Of a stretch of DNA of 64,000 nt, positions 1 to 12,500 are shown piece by piece (the stretch's first letter is position 1; the number at the start of each line of letters is the position of its first letter). The stretch is from Pisaster brevispinus (Eukaryota > Echinodermata > Asteroidea > Forcipulatida > Asteriidae): assembly GCA_023634235.1 (NCBI GenBank), contig JAMKCF010000004.1, positions 5,621,202 through 5,685,201 on the forward strand. Reading direction: 5' to 3'. A program made the position numbers and the translations under genes. The notes beneath the pieces were generated by a model that had not been told where the DNA came from, searched no databases, and saw only the letters and a list, made by a program, of their open reading frames with translations.

Positions 1-414
1 AATTAACCTTTTGCCCCCCGAGACACTAAACAATTGGTTATTCGAAACCTTATTCCCATTCTTGTAGCTTTCAATAAATACACCAAATAAATATAACCCA
101 GCCACCGAATATTTCAGATACAGTGATAAATAAGGCGAGTGAAAACAACAAAAACCAGTAAATGTTTTATCAGGAATTCAGTTACAGTGTCCATATTAAG
201 ACTTGTTTCAATCGCAACAAATAAAATGAGCAAACTTCGATTTTCAAAAACTACTTCTCTCAACATTGACAACTAAGTTCAGATGGAAATATTTCTCCAG
301 AGAGTTGGTAGTTTTATCAACTTTATAATCTGTGAGATCTCAGACTGACAGACTTTCAGACTGAAAAATCAATTAAAAATAATGAATTTTATCTCTAAAT
401 TGACCAATGTATCA

Positions 415-785
415 TGCTCAGGCCTAGAATTACACAGAAGCCACAGAGCCATGGCCTCAGTTGGCCCTGGTCTTGGCCCCCCTGTCCCTTCAAAAGATTC
501 TCATAGACTTCTTAAGACCAGGCATGAGAATATACGCTGATAAAAAATCCGGTAAAATTTAACGCTACAAATTGCATGTCCGGATTTTGGGCAAAGTCCG
601 GAATTTTTGCGTGTCCGGAATTTGGGCAAGTTTACCCAGGCGTCAGTGTCGCACTCAGTGAGCCCCTCTGCATTGGGGACCATGTGTAGGATCGAGGATA
701 TATTAAGACTTTCCAGTGGAAATGCCCTTTTGCAAACTGAAAATGGCCTTCCCTCTCAAAGATGAAATCCCAAGCCTGTATCTTG
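415..785 (-). repeat. Dispersed repeat copy, interrupted by a 184-bp insertion
   Basis: On the minus strand this reads as the same family as 12980-13175 and 30000-30170. Shared blocks are GAGGGCAAGGCC, a run about a reduced light-coloured string of GGGCAACAGG type, and a final CCAGGCCTG. The copy is split: 415-518 and 703-785 are contiguous in the other two copies, and the extra 519-702 is flanked by TTAAGAC on both sides. Confidence 0.6.
519..702. mobile_element. 184-bp insertion with 7-bp flanking duplication
   Basis: It lies between direct repeats TTAAGAC at 512-518 and 703-709. Removing it plus one repeat restores the sequence seen in the uninterrupted copy near 30.05 kb. The insert contains three near-copies of GTCCGGAATTTGGGCAA-like sequence and no coding capacity. 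Its class is unknown. Confidence 0.5.
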
Positions 786-1696
786 TAGCCATTTGTGTCA
801 TTCCATCGCCATAATATTGTACAAAACTGATTCTCAATTACCCATAAAGATTGTTCAAACAAAAATAAAAATGAGGTCTGATGACAACTTTTCCCTCCTA
901 GCTTTGGTTTGTTTTTTTACATTAATTTGAAGAGATAAAGCGCCAAGACCGGTTTGCCACACCATGATGAGGTCCATTGTGCAGACTGGTAGGCTTTGGT
1001 CAACAGAGGGCACTCTTCATATATTATTGCAGTCTGCAAACTTGTAAAAAAAACAATGTTTGAGGGCTTCATGTGTAGGGGAGAGTTGGACTTCAAATTG
1101 AGATACATGTAGGTACATTGGCACAGGTTAAAGAGGGGCCGTAAAGTCAACTTTTATTTGATACTCTTTCAGAGTGAAATTTGAACTGTGGTGTCACTGG
1201 ACAATAAATAGGTTCATACATTCCACAAAAACATTTTTCGTCGCTAAAAAGTCAAACTCATTGATATATTGATTGAATCCCATGGAAGTTCAGAAGTGAA
1301 CTAACCACTTTTTCCTGCACAAATGTACAGACCAATTCCAACTGTGACCTTATTGGAAATTCACAACCTTCGCCCTGGAAGGTTATCGAATCCATTGGTA
1401 CTTTACACCATTTTAATGTGTGGTAAGAGACTTGAAAAATGAGTGCATCGCAAAACTGAATTTGACCTTTAACCCCTCTTTAAGGTACAACACGTTTCTT
1501 CTTAACCAAATTATTAAGGTGACTCTAACCTTATCTGCACATTCAATCGAGCGTCACAAATAAAGGGGGCAAGTTGTGTGTCATAGAAACTATTTACAAA
1601 GTAAACATTCCTGTTATTCCTTGAAACCAGCACTTACAGCAGAACATCCAACAATTTGTTAGAAATACAATAAACATGTTTTACAATTATAGACAT

Positions 1697-1702
1697 TTTA
1701 TT
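1697..1702 (-). terminator. Polyadenylation signal of TBC1D25
   Basis: AATAAA on the minus strand, about 110 bases beyond the stop codon. This is the first canonical hexamer downstream of the coding region, giving a short 3' UTR. It is assigned by motif and position only. Confidence 0.6.
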
Positions 1703-1813
1703 ACACAAGTTTTGATGAGTGTCAAGTTTCCTGTCCTCTTCTGAGCACTATGGTCTTCAGTATTTACAGTCCTTGCAGAGAATTCTCACACTTACACTCC
1801 CTCTTAATTTTTC

Positions 1814-3594
1814 TCAAAGATTAATCGAGTCTCCCTGCATGCTCAACTGTCCATTCATATTAATCAAGTCTTCCTGATGATCCGTGTCAGCTTTAGACGC
1901 TTCTGACTGAAGGTACTCGGCGTAAAGCACCCTGGCATGATGTAAGATCTTGCACAAGCTGTGCTTCCGCACCATGCTGTCAAACAGCATCGCCATGTCG
2001 TTGTAGTCCAGCTTGTGAGCGATCACAACATGGCGCTGGTCCAGCAGCATGGCCAGACAGACGAACATCATGAAGGGGTTCCCGCCCCCAAAGTCCTGGG
2101 GTGGGGGCAACCCCTTGTAAGGGTTACGAATGGGACTCGGGGGTGTTGACTTGGATGGACTCCTCGGGGAGGTCTTCTTGTCCCTCGGTGACTTGACTCC
2201 CTTCTGCGACAGGATGGGGCTGCTCTGAGACTTAGAAAGGCTCTTGGATTGGACACCCAAGGACGATGACGGACTGGCGGCGACATCGATTGACTGCGAC
2301 CTGTAGTTACTCAAGCTGCTGTTGGAAATGTTATTACTATTTGTGTTTTTTTTACTATCTGCAGTGGAGGAATGATTACTCTCATGGGGATGCTGCTCCT
2401 GCCTGTTGACTGAGTTACTACTTGAGTTGTCCACTCTCGAGGCTTTGATTTGTTCAGTGCCATTCACAGCGGCGCTGTCGGTTGTTTCCTCTTCTGGACT
2501 TTCGTTTACACTCTCCTTGATTTCTGTTTTCTCATGGGATTTTTTGGACAAGGCGGGACTACTTGATTTATCAGCGCCTTCCACTTTCTCCTTGGAGATG
2601 CTCCTCCCTCTGGAGAATCTAAATCGTAGCCTCTCAGCTGCAAAGGCAGAGGGTGATGCGTTGGATGATGAGGCGAGCTCGACTCCCTGTTCACCTGGAG
2701 GATCAGGAGGAAGGGAGCTCCACATGATCTCCTTCATACGCAGTGCATCCGTGAAGGCAAACTCTCGCTTCAGCTCCAACAAGAGCCAGCGATAACAGAA
2801 GTACAAGTCATCCGCGTTCTCCTCCTTGAGGTACTCGTAGAACTCCGGGTCCACACAGCGAATCAACTCGGTCAGGTGGAGGAACTTGACCGACATGGCC
2901 TTGCCATCCGGTAAGAAGCTGCAGGCCAGACGCTTCATGAGCTGTGCGAAGCAGATGTAGGCCTGGGCCTCATCCTCCATCACAAAGAGTAGGGGCGATG
3001 CTAGATCGCTCATGCCTTGGCAGTAGGAGACCTCAGGATGTGATAGGGCGTACGTTGCAAGCAAGTTAAAAAGCTTCTCTGTATTTTCCTCCCCGTTCGA
3101 GTAGAAATCCTCCAGGCGATCGGTGCGCAGCACGTCTTTTCTCACCATATTTTTTATGTTTTTAAAGTCCTCTCGCGGATCCGACAGGAGCTGCTTCTTC
3201 AGTCGTTCATATTCAAAGGATTTGGCTTTGACGTGTTCCAGGCGCTCCTTCCCCGATAGGCCTTCAGGAAAGATATTCAACAGGTGGCGCCAAACCACCT
3301 TCCTTAACGATGGCTTGATCCCTCCCTGGTAAACACGTAGGCGCAGATCATGCGGCCTCTCCAAATGTCCCACAGGGTCCAGGTACGTGAAAAACTCTTG
3401 ATCATCCAATGGTGACCGCGGTAATTCATAAGACACCTCCTCGCCCTCTGCTTGTTGGAAGATGCGAGTGACCCTGGTCAGAGTTTTCCCGACACTGTCC
3501 ATGAGGGCGCCGACGAACGGCACAAAGCGCATACGGTCCGAGCTGTTTCCTGAAACATCCTGCCCGCTGACAACATCCCAGTCTTCCAGTATTC
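1814..3594 (-). CDS. TBC1D25: TBC1D25 terminal coding exon with TBC domain
   Basis: This 1781-base exon carries the LIR-like WDVV, the whole TBC domain and the C-terminus, ending at the TGA at 1816-1814. The upstream ATG at 3601 that starts the longest open frame is intronic: the acceptor TTTTGGAAG| lies at 3595 and the first exonic base is 3594. The diagnostic blocks are SYCQGMSDLASPLL, FCYRWLLLELKREF and GNPFMMFVCLAMLL. Confidence 0.94.
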
Positions 3595-6500
3595 CTTCCA
3601 AAATGAAATGAAATAAAATATTGGCATTTTAAATGGAGGTGAAAGCTCTTCCTAAGCTGCTTCAACTGTAGGTGTTCTCTTTCATGACTGAAGAGAAATA
3701 ACAATAACAATAATAATAATACATGTAGGTGGTTCTTAGGCTAAAAAAAAAGAGAAAAAAAAAAGAAAGAAAACAAAAAAGAATAAAAGGATAATCACAA
3801 CCACTGTAAAACAGAGGGTTTGTGTGTTTATGTTGAAAACTAGTGAATATACTCGAATAGTGCTGCGAACATGGATTACACAACAAGGGACTAGCCACTG
3901 CTAGCAAATTTTCTTGCATCGTACCACACGTCACGTACTAGAGATGATAAGAACCAAAATTCAATAGTTCAGTTGATAACCAAGTATTTTTGTCCCATGC
4001 AGCGTTGTTCAAAATATTACATCATGTCATGTGATAGCTTGCAAAAGTGGTCATGCGCCAGAAGATGAAAACAAATAATCTGCGCTCCTACAGTTTGTCG
4101 CAAGGTATCTAGGTTTTTTTCCCCATTGTGTGCCAATTAATGTAGATCAAGGCATTTTCCAACATCATCATCCCTGTGTCTTTAGCTGTCTTACATGTAA
4201 ATCCCTGGTGTCTGGGAGCATGTAAGCCCTGAGATAAGCGCTAAGGGGGGTTAAATCCAACAATACAATCTCAGCCCCAGCAGGTTCCCCATTTATACAC
4301 CAGGGTTACATGTACAGTATTGGACTAGCCCGGCATACACAGGGCTCGAAACTTACACTGGACCGCAGGCCGCGAGTCAATGATTTTAGCATCGGGCCAG
4401 TAAATTTATGACCATACAAGTCCGGTGGTCTTGTATTCTTAAATAATAACACCTCCCTGCATTTTCAATTTAAACTGATAAATACAAATTTCTTTCAGAG
4501 TACTGAAGTATTTCCCATAAGAAAAATGAAAGAAATCTTCTCGTAGAAGATTGATCCAAAAACAGCTCAAATGTGAAACTGTGTAGATAGGGTTCTTCTC
4601 ATTTTGGTTCCGGTCTTGTAACAAATTTTCTGGTCCAGTGAATGTTTTGATCAACAAGCCCTGCAGTCTTGTGGAATTTCCCCCCAAATTCAAGCCCAGA
4701 TACAAACATCAGTCAAAAAGGTTTGTTAAACTTCCTTCTCAGGTGGCCCAGGGAGGCTGGTCAAAAATGAGCAAACCCTGTGAAACAACATAGTTCTTTG
4801 ACATGAAAATCTTCCACAAAACAAGCTGTCCCGGCTAGTCGAAATGCATGCGGGATAGTCAAATGTTCAGTTGCTGGGGAAACAATTAGGATTGCAAAGC
4901 CTAGATTACTTTGTTGCTAATCTGACATACTGATGAATAAGCTATAGTCGTGATAGCATCGCTTATTCATCAGTCATATCAAACTTGCGACGGAATACTC
5001 CCTAGGGCCACTTGCCTGTAGGTGGACTCAATCCTCCTCTCCTATGTAATTTCATACCAATTTTTTTGGACTTATGAAAGATTAGAATACCCAACCCAGT
5101 AATATACAATCGTTATTTGGACCTAGAGCCCTCAGTCGTTCTGAATCTTTCATTTCGGCAAGGAGGATAGGATTTGAGATGGTAAGGCCATATCTGAATA
5201 GGCCGCTACAGCTCCAGCTACTGTACAACTAATGCTAAGGGTGGTGCTAAGGATGTATTTCTTCAACGTGTTATGGTGCAGCATTCTAGCCATAGTCCTT
5301 GCTGTACCCGCCTGAGGATTAAAGAGGAACATAAATCATTTTTACCTGGCCCCTCAAATGGCTTGGCATCAACTTTGAGCCGGAGGCAGGGATCTGATGA
5401 GGTGAGAATGGCAGAGTCTAGGTCCCAGTCTGACAGGAGAGACAAGTATACCTCCCTCGCTTGATCGTCCCGAGATGAATAACTGATGGTAAACTCACTG
5501 GGTAAGAAAATGAAAGCGTGCCATGTCAGTTAATAGACTTTTTGTTGAAATATTTAAATCCCCACATCTCTCACTGCTCCTCAGTCTCACTTATCAAAAA
5601 AGTACAAATTGATTAGTCCAATCTGAAAGCTCACTCATTGATAAGTTCATTCACACTAAAATACATCTCCCAGATAATAATTTCCATCTGAAATATTCTG
5701 TCAAAGTCTAGAAAATAGCATGTATCAAGATCTCCAAATTCCCAGCTTGTACAATGTCTTGATTGCCGCAATTTAAATAATCCCAATTTGCACCTGAACA
5801 AAATCCTTGTCATTTGCAACAAAGTGCTCCCTCTACAGTTTGCCCAGGAGGGCCAATTTTCACAGCGCATCATGGGATTTATTGACAAGTTTTTCCCCTG
5901 ATTGTTCAAGGTTGTTTGTGGTCTGCAAAGCAGCATGGTTGTATTTGTCCGTGTTTACGGCATACGATGGTATTTTGTTTAAGAGGCTGGCGAATGTTTT
6001 TCACATGCATGTCACCCATTTAAAGGTTCCAAAGTGCCAGAACCTGTGCGGAGTTGCGAGTGTAATTGTTTTTTAGTCGACCGCGCTTTTCGGGGAAAAT
6101 GGCTTATCTGGTCTACAGGTGAGGGCGCACTGAATTGTAAATTGCAAGTATGGTATAATTGTGTTGATTTCTTACTACATACAGTGTATTTCAGTGCTCT
6201 GATAATAGTTTAATTTTATATTCTGAAGGTCGGTGATGCATGGCAAATTTGTACTTTACATGATCCTATGCATAATTGCGTTATAAGCTCAAACAGCGCC
6301 CACGCTGTTATCAAACAAGGAACAGCATTGGCCAAGAATTGTGTGTGGACGGAACAAGTTTATTTTCATTCCTCAAGCACATCAGCTACATATCAAGTGC
6401 ACTCATGGTGCCTCAGAAATTAGAGGAAAAAGGAGCATGCATGTATGCGTACATCTATTGGAAGTGGAACATTTCAAGGGATATTAATGAAGGGGCACTA

Positions 6501-9500
6501 AGGCTATGCAAGGGGGATACAGGCAAAGGCAAGGGGCATAACATGCAAAAAGGCAAGTGCAAGAGGCAGAAAGGCAAAGACAATGGGCAAAAAGGCAACG
6601 GCAAGAGGCAGAAAGGCAACGGCAAGATGCATAATTGCAAAAACAATGGGCAAAAAGGCAAGTGCAAGAGGCAGAAAGGCAAAGACAATGGGCAAAAAGG
6701 CAACGGCAAGAGGCAGAAAGGCAAAGGCAAGATGCATAATTGCAAAGACAATGGGCAAAAAGGCAACGGCAAGAGGCAGAAAGGCAAAAGTAAGAGGCAT
6801 AAGGCAAAGACAAGGGGCATAAAGGTCAAGAGGCAGAAGAAAGGCAAGAGGCATCAAGGCAAAAGGAAGGGGCATAAGGCAAAGACAAGGGGCATACAGG
6901 TCAAGACAAGGAACATAAAGAAAGACAATGGGCATAAAGGCAATGGCAATAGGCAGAAAGGCAAAGGCAAGAGGCATTAAAGGCAAAGATAAGGGGCATG
7001 AAGGTCAAGACAAGGGACATACATGTAAAGGCAAATACAAGGAGTATGCAAATGCAAATGCAATGGGCATAAAGGTAAGAAAATGTGGCATAAAGGCGAT
7101 AAGCAAGGGGCATAAAGGTAAAGACAAGGAGAACCAAGGCAAAGACAAGGGGCACAAAGGCAAAGACAAGGGGCGCCGAGGTAATATTCTCGTGCTTTGA
7201 TCCTATTTCTAGCAGAGTCTTTCTCCAAAGCTAACCAAGTACCTTTTGAGTTGGAATGCCTGCATAAGCAGAAGCTGTAGCATCTCAAATGTTGTAATCT
7301 CTGGGTCCATGCTGAAGGTCTTGTACTCTGGCTGGAGGAATCCCATACATTTCTGTAGAGGAAATGGAGTTACATTCACATGAGTAATTTTACATTAAAC
7401 AAACATTTTCAGTTGGTTTTGTTTCTATGATAATAGTAATTATACCATTAATATTAATATCATTACCAGCACTTCATCAGGCCTGGACAGGCGTATCAAA
7501 ATGCTGAGTTCATTTTGTATGTTTGAACCCTGAGACCCATTTATCTACCACCGTGTAAGCATGGTAAGGGTTTGCAAGGTGATATGGTGCAAACTCCTGC
7601 CAACTTCATGTACATGTACGCATGAAACACCTGGACAAACCCCTTCTCTTCGCGATAAGTATACCGAGTTCTTCAACATGCATTACACAGGATGTATGGC
7701 TTTAGGTCCCATCTGAAGGAAGAAACTATGGTAAATTAGTGTCTTGTGGACATAAGTGCCGCAACCGGGACCTGAACCCTTGAATGCAAGTTGCATTAAA
7801 TTTGTCAATTTATCTGATGTACACATGTATAGTGGTTTTTGTCAAATTCAACTGATCTAAAGGTATTGTAAAGACATGGTTATACCTGTCATGCCTGTAG
7901 GAAGGTTGTGGGTGTGACTCTCACCCAGTGTGCGAGGGATGTTTTTTTTTTGGGGGGGGGGCAGGAAATAGAAAGCACTTAATTTAATTACTTGCATCGT
8001 TTTAGGCATTTTGTAATTCCTAAATATTTTTTTTGATTACAAAAAATGATTTTCCTTTAAACTTGTAGATGAAGAACTGTGTATTAAAAATCGATATTGC
8101 GACCCTCATGAAAGCACATTTTAGACTTCTGAAAGCTCTACGTGTACTTAATAATAATTCTTCAAAATTACTTTCTTGACGTACATGTACACGCACATAC
8201 ATATGTACATGTACTATAAACACTATTCACGTATTGTCAGTAACAGTACACCATCCATTCCAGACAGTAGTACACTGTAGTTACATGCAACAAGATAAAC
8301 ATTTATAACAGATGTAATATTTACATCAGGGATGAGACTTTTGTTCTCAAAGCAAAGCGAGGACTGCCCCCGGTACATCACATGTATGTCACTTTCCTGG
8401 ATCCCTTTGATTAAAGTCCTTGGTTTAAATGCGTAAACATGTCCACCAACACGCAGGTGTTTACACACTTGTGTTGGTGTCCACCAACACACTTGTGTTG
8501 GTGGACACAGGTGTTTACACACTTGTGTCCACCAACACAAGTGTGTAAACACCTGCAATCAGCGAAAGTTTTTCTGGCATGTCTGGGGGGGGGGGAGGGT
8601 TCGTTTTTTTGCATATCAGCCGCAATTTGTTTGTTTTTTCAACCTAACTTTTTGGCAACTGGTCCCATTGTTTTTATAAACACCTTCAAACTGGGGACAT
8701 TAACCCAACAGGGGACCCTACTGCCCTCTTTTGTTATAGGTCCCCGGTTTGAATGCGTATACTGTCCTACATGTACATGTACCTACCCACCAACAAACAC
8801 ACGGAAGGGCATGTGGGAAATAGTATACACAACTTCTAATACAGATTTAGCTTGAGGATTAATATTCAAATCTTAAAACCCTATAATATCCTTTCTTAGT
8901 TTCATACAAATAGATTGTGTATAGGCCTACATAGGTCATTCATTTTTGACTAGTGCTCCCCCAGCCCCACCTTCCCTCCCAAATTCAAGTCTTTCTTCCT
9001 ACACACTGTACATGTCCTACATGTCATGCATGTAGTGAGTTTGACTATACCGCACTTCGCAGCCGTCTGAATTCGTTTTTGCTGCTGACCAAATCAAGCT
9101 CTGAATCACAAGCACAAATAATGTATTTAAAATCCTGACACAAGAGTGTGTGGTACATAACACATTGACATTAAATGCACCACCATGTCTGATTCAATTC
9201 TCATTGATACATGTACGTCTCACTGTGAAGAACTCCTGACCCATTCACCCGCTGCCAGTTTATTGATTAGAACAGATAATTCCGTAGCCAACCAAATGAC
9301 AAAAAACTGTATGAACAGCTGTTGATTTAAAATGGTGTAATTTACCACTCTGCATAATTTTATAGGGGGGGGGTTGAATATTGTACACTCAATGATCACC
9401 TGGACCCAGTCGCACATAGTGGTTCTCCCAATCAAGCTAGCGTAAAGGGCAGGTACGTACGAACTGCAGGCCGATACGCACCCATTGCAGCCGATAATCA

Positions 9501-12500
9501 AAATACATTTATTTTGGGACATCAAATACACACTAAAAAAAAAGTAAAGATAAAAGCATTTAGAATGCTCCAGATTGCACAGTAGGTCATTTAAAACCCA
9601 ATATAAACACCAAGTAAAACTGATTCCGAGAACCAATTCAGCGTGCTTTGGCCAAATTTCCAAAGTTTGGGTCCAGAATTAAGGCGTCCGGTTTTGAACC
9701 CCCCCCCCCCCCCTGGAGAACGCTGCAGTCTGTTTTTGCACAATATTTTTCTAAATAACTGAGCAAAAATTAGCAGGACACCAGTCACAAACATTGAACA
9801 TCACACAGTTATTTTGGGCGGTAACCCATTTTTGTCTCCTGACCACAACTACATGTGTGTAGCAGTCGAAACATTCCCCGGATCCACTAATCAAAAGTAA
9901 AAGTTTCTCGATTTTTTCACTGTCCACTTCGAGGTAGTTAGTAAATACGGCAAGACAAGTTCTTATCAGATCTAAGTACATGTAGTCTCCCAAACTTTCC
10001 GAATCTGCTCTGCAGAAGTAAAGAAAACAGCAAGACACGTTCTTATTTGAACCTGGTAGTCTCCAGTTTTCTAATCTACTGTACTCCGCGGCAGTAGACA
10101 AATTAGTCGAACAGCTTACAAGAAAAATCTACACAGCAAAGTAGATACATCATATGAATACCACCAACCCAAAATACATTTTACACTTGATCTGTTTTAC
10201 GAGCAAATTCTGGTACATGTGCATTGCAGCTCTACACATTGCACTTCGGAAATAAATGGGTTTGTAGGTCTGACGAGAATGAAGAGATGTTCCGCGTCTT
10301 GATTTGAGCATCTTGAGAGTTTGCAGCCATGAAACAATGTATGACTCACACTAGCCGCTAACTCACAGCTGGGTCCTTGCTTTGGGTTTTGGAAGGACGT
10401 TCTGAAGACTAGAGAATAAAATTACAAACAGTAATACTTGTGGCTGGTTTTTATTTTATGTAAGGAGTACCAATAGAACTGTCAACCGTATATAAATCAC
10501 TTAGATAGATTTCCTTGCAAAAAACTGAGTGGAACCAGTCTCAAGCACTATACATGACACTGCATTTTGACTGGTAACCATTTCTAAGCAACACCCTTTC
10601 ATTTCATACCGAGGGCAGTTTCAGATCAGACCTGAAAACTCACCTAAAAATTCACCATGCCTTTTTCATGTTCATGCAAAATGTCTTCTAGTTTTGTATA
10701 CAAAACTCTTTTTATATCTGCCACAATGCGATTTTCCATCATTAATCAGCACAAAAAAAAAAAAAACATAAATTATTTGACTATTATTATTTAAAAAAAG
10801 AATTGTTAAAAGAAATAGTGAATGTTTATGAGTGTGATGGTGGGAATATTTCCAAATTGAAAGATGGAGTGTTCCCTTCAAAGAATTAGAGGTACCTGTA
10901 TGCAAAGCCAAGTTGAATGGAACATTAATGTTTTCATTGAATGAAAATTTTCTCTGCTGCAGGAATGCCAAACATTTATAATTCGTTTTATTATAACATC
11001 CTTATTGTAACATCCTAGAAAATGATCTTTATCATTTTGGAGGGAAAAAACATAAACAAAATGAAAATGTACAAGATTGGTTTCAGCATGGACGGGCATT
11101 TTGTACTGCCATGCAAATGCGTGAATGTGCATGGTGTGGTACGAATATGCTCTAGAGCGCAATTTAGTGAAAAGGATTGAACGTAAATGCACAGTTTATG
11201 ATGTAGGCCATGTATGTACACATAGCCTAAAAATTCGATTACTGAATGCCGCGTGACCAACAATCCTCCAATCAAACGACAAGGATCTATACCTCGGGGT
11301 ATTATATAATCACAGATCACACATATCCATACAGAATACTATGTACGAGATGTACATTGTGTACCTATAGGGCCTAGTGTATGGATGCTATGAACTGTAG
11401 GATTTCTGTAGTGTTGCCACTCAAAGTGTTAGCCAGGGAGGAGTCTGGCTGTCTTTTGGATGCCTTGTTTTAAATTTGGACACCCTGTTTTATTGTCATT
11501 TACATGTACAATGTATTGTAAGTGAACAATTTGGACACCCAGTTTTTAAATGTCCAGCAAATTTGGACAACTTTTTACCAAATCCTGGCTAAAACCTTGT
11601 TGCCACTGACCCCAACATACTGCACAGTGCACACGTACATGTATCCACGATGCAAATTGTAAATGGAGCTGTACACCCACATACTAAAACATTCATGCTT
11701 TGGCATGTACATGTACATGTGTACTGTACTGTAGCTTATTAAAATGCAAATTCCATTGTTGTCATGGTTGTGCTTGAGCAGCGAACTGGGGAAACACACA
11801 GATTCAAGGATAATCTGTGAGGTGATTAAAAAAGCCTTGATTTGTATTCTGTGAGGTGATTAAAAAAAGCCTCGATTTGTATCCTGTAGACATGTTCTTA
11901 CAACCACACGTACAGCGCAATCACCAAAAGACAAGAGAGCTGTTTATAAGGGCATGTGCCTTCATATTGGGCACTGTGGTTTACAAAATTGTTTGTTATG
12001 AAATGAATACGGTTGGAAAGATTTTTTAAGAGTACATGTAGAAATAACGATCCACATACTATAGGTTGAAATTGTGTGGTTTTCCTGTTAACTTTGTGAC
12101 CTGTTACAGTCGGCCATTTTGTAGAACCAAATATTATAGTTTGACTCCACAAAAACAGCAGAGCAATAGTTCATAAAGTAAAAGGAAAACTACACAATTT
12201 CGAGGTAGATAATTCTGTGAATCATTAAATTCTACTTTTAAAAACATCTTTCCAAGTTCCAACCATATTTATTTCATTAAAAAATGTTTTTTAAAGCCAA
12301 AAGCGCCCAAATCCAAATGCAATGTGTCCCTTTAAATGAAGATTACAGTTTGGCAAACCTCCAAATATCTAACTGTACAATGTAGGACAGAACAGTGTCA
12401 ACTACAAATGAGGATAATACATCTCATTCAGAGCAGCGTCGCCACTGCTTGGGAATTTTCTAAGATCTTGGGAAATTAATACGGGTCCATCTTGGGAACT

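Larger units (their letters stand above)
1..1696. other. Downstream flank of TBC1D25
   Basis: No gene is seen. It contains an interrupted copy of a dispersed repeat at about 415-785, described separately, and otherwise unremarkable AT-rich sequence. The short reading frames here have no coding character. Confidence 0.6.

Noticed and set aside
6276..6980. 234-residue Lys/Gly-rich open frame, and 160-residue antisense frame
   Set aside because: Both run along the minisatellite and exist only because its units lack stop codons. The region is intronic to TBC1D25.
8223..8855. Cys/Thr/His-rich frames on both strands
   Set aside because: They are produced by the CACCAACAC/GTGTTGGTG palindromic cluster. 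No conserved domain or start context.
10230..10340. Minus-strand ATG (MAANSQDAQIKTRN) as first exon of TBC1D25
   Set aside because: No suitable donor in phase 0 and no similarity to the VRVRVKK segment. The exon at 22592-22533 fits both.
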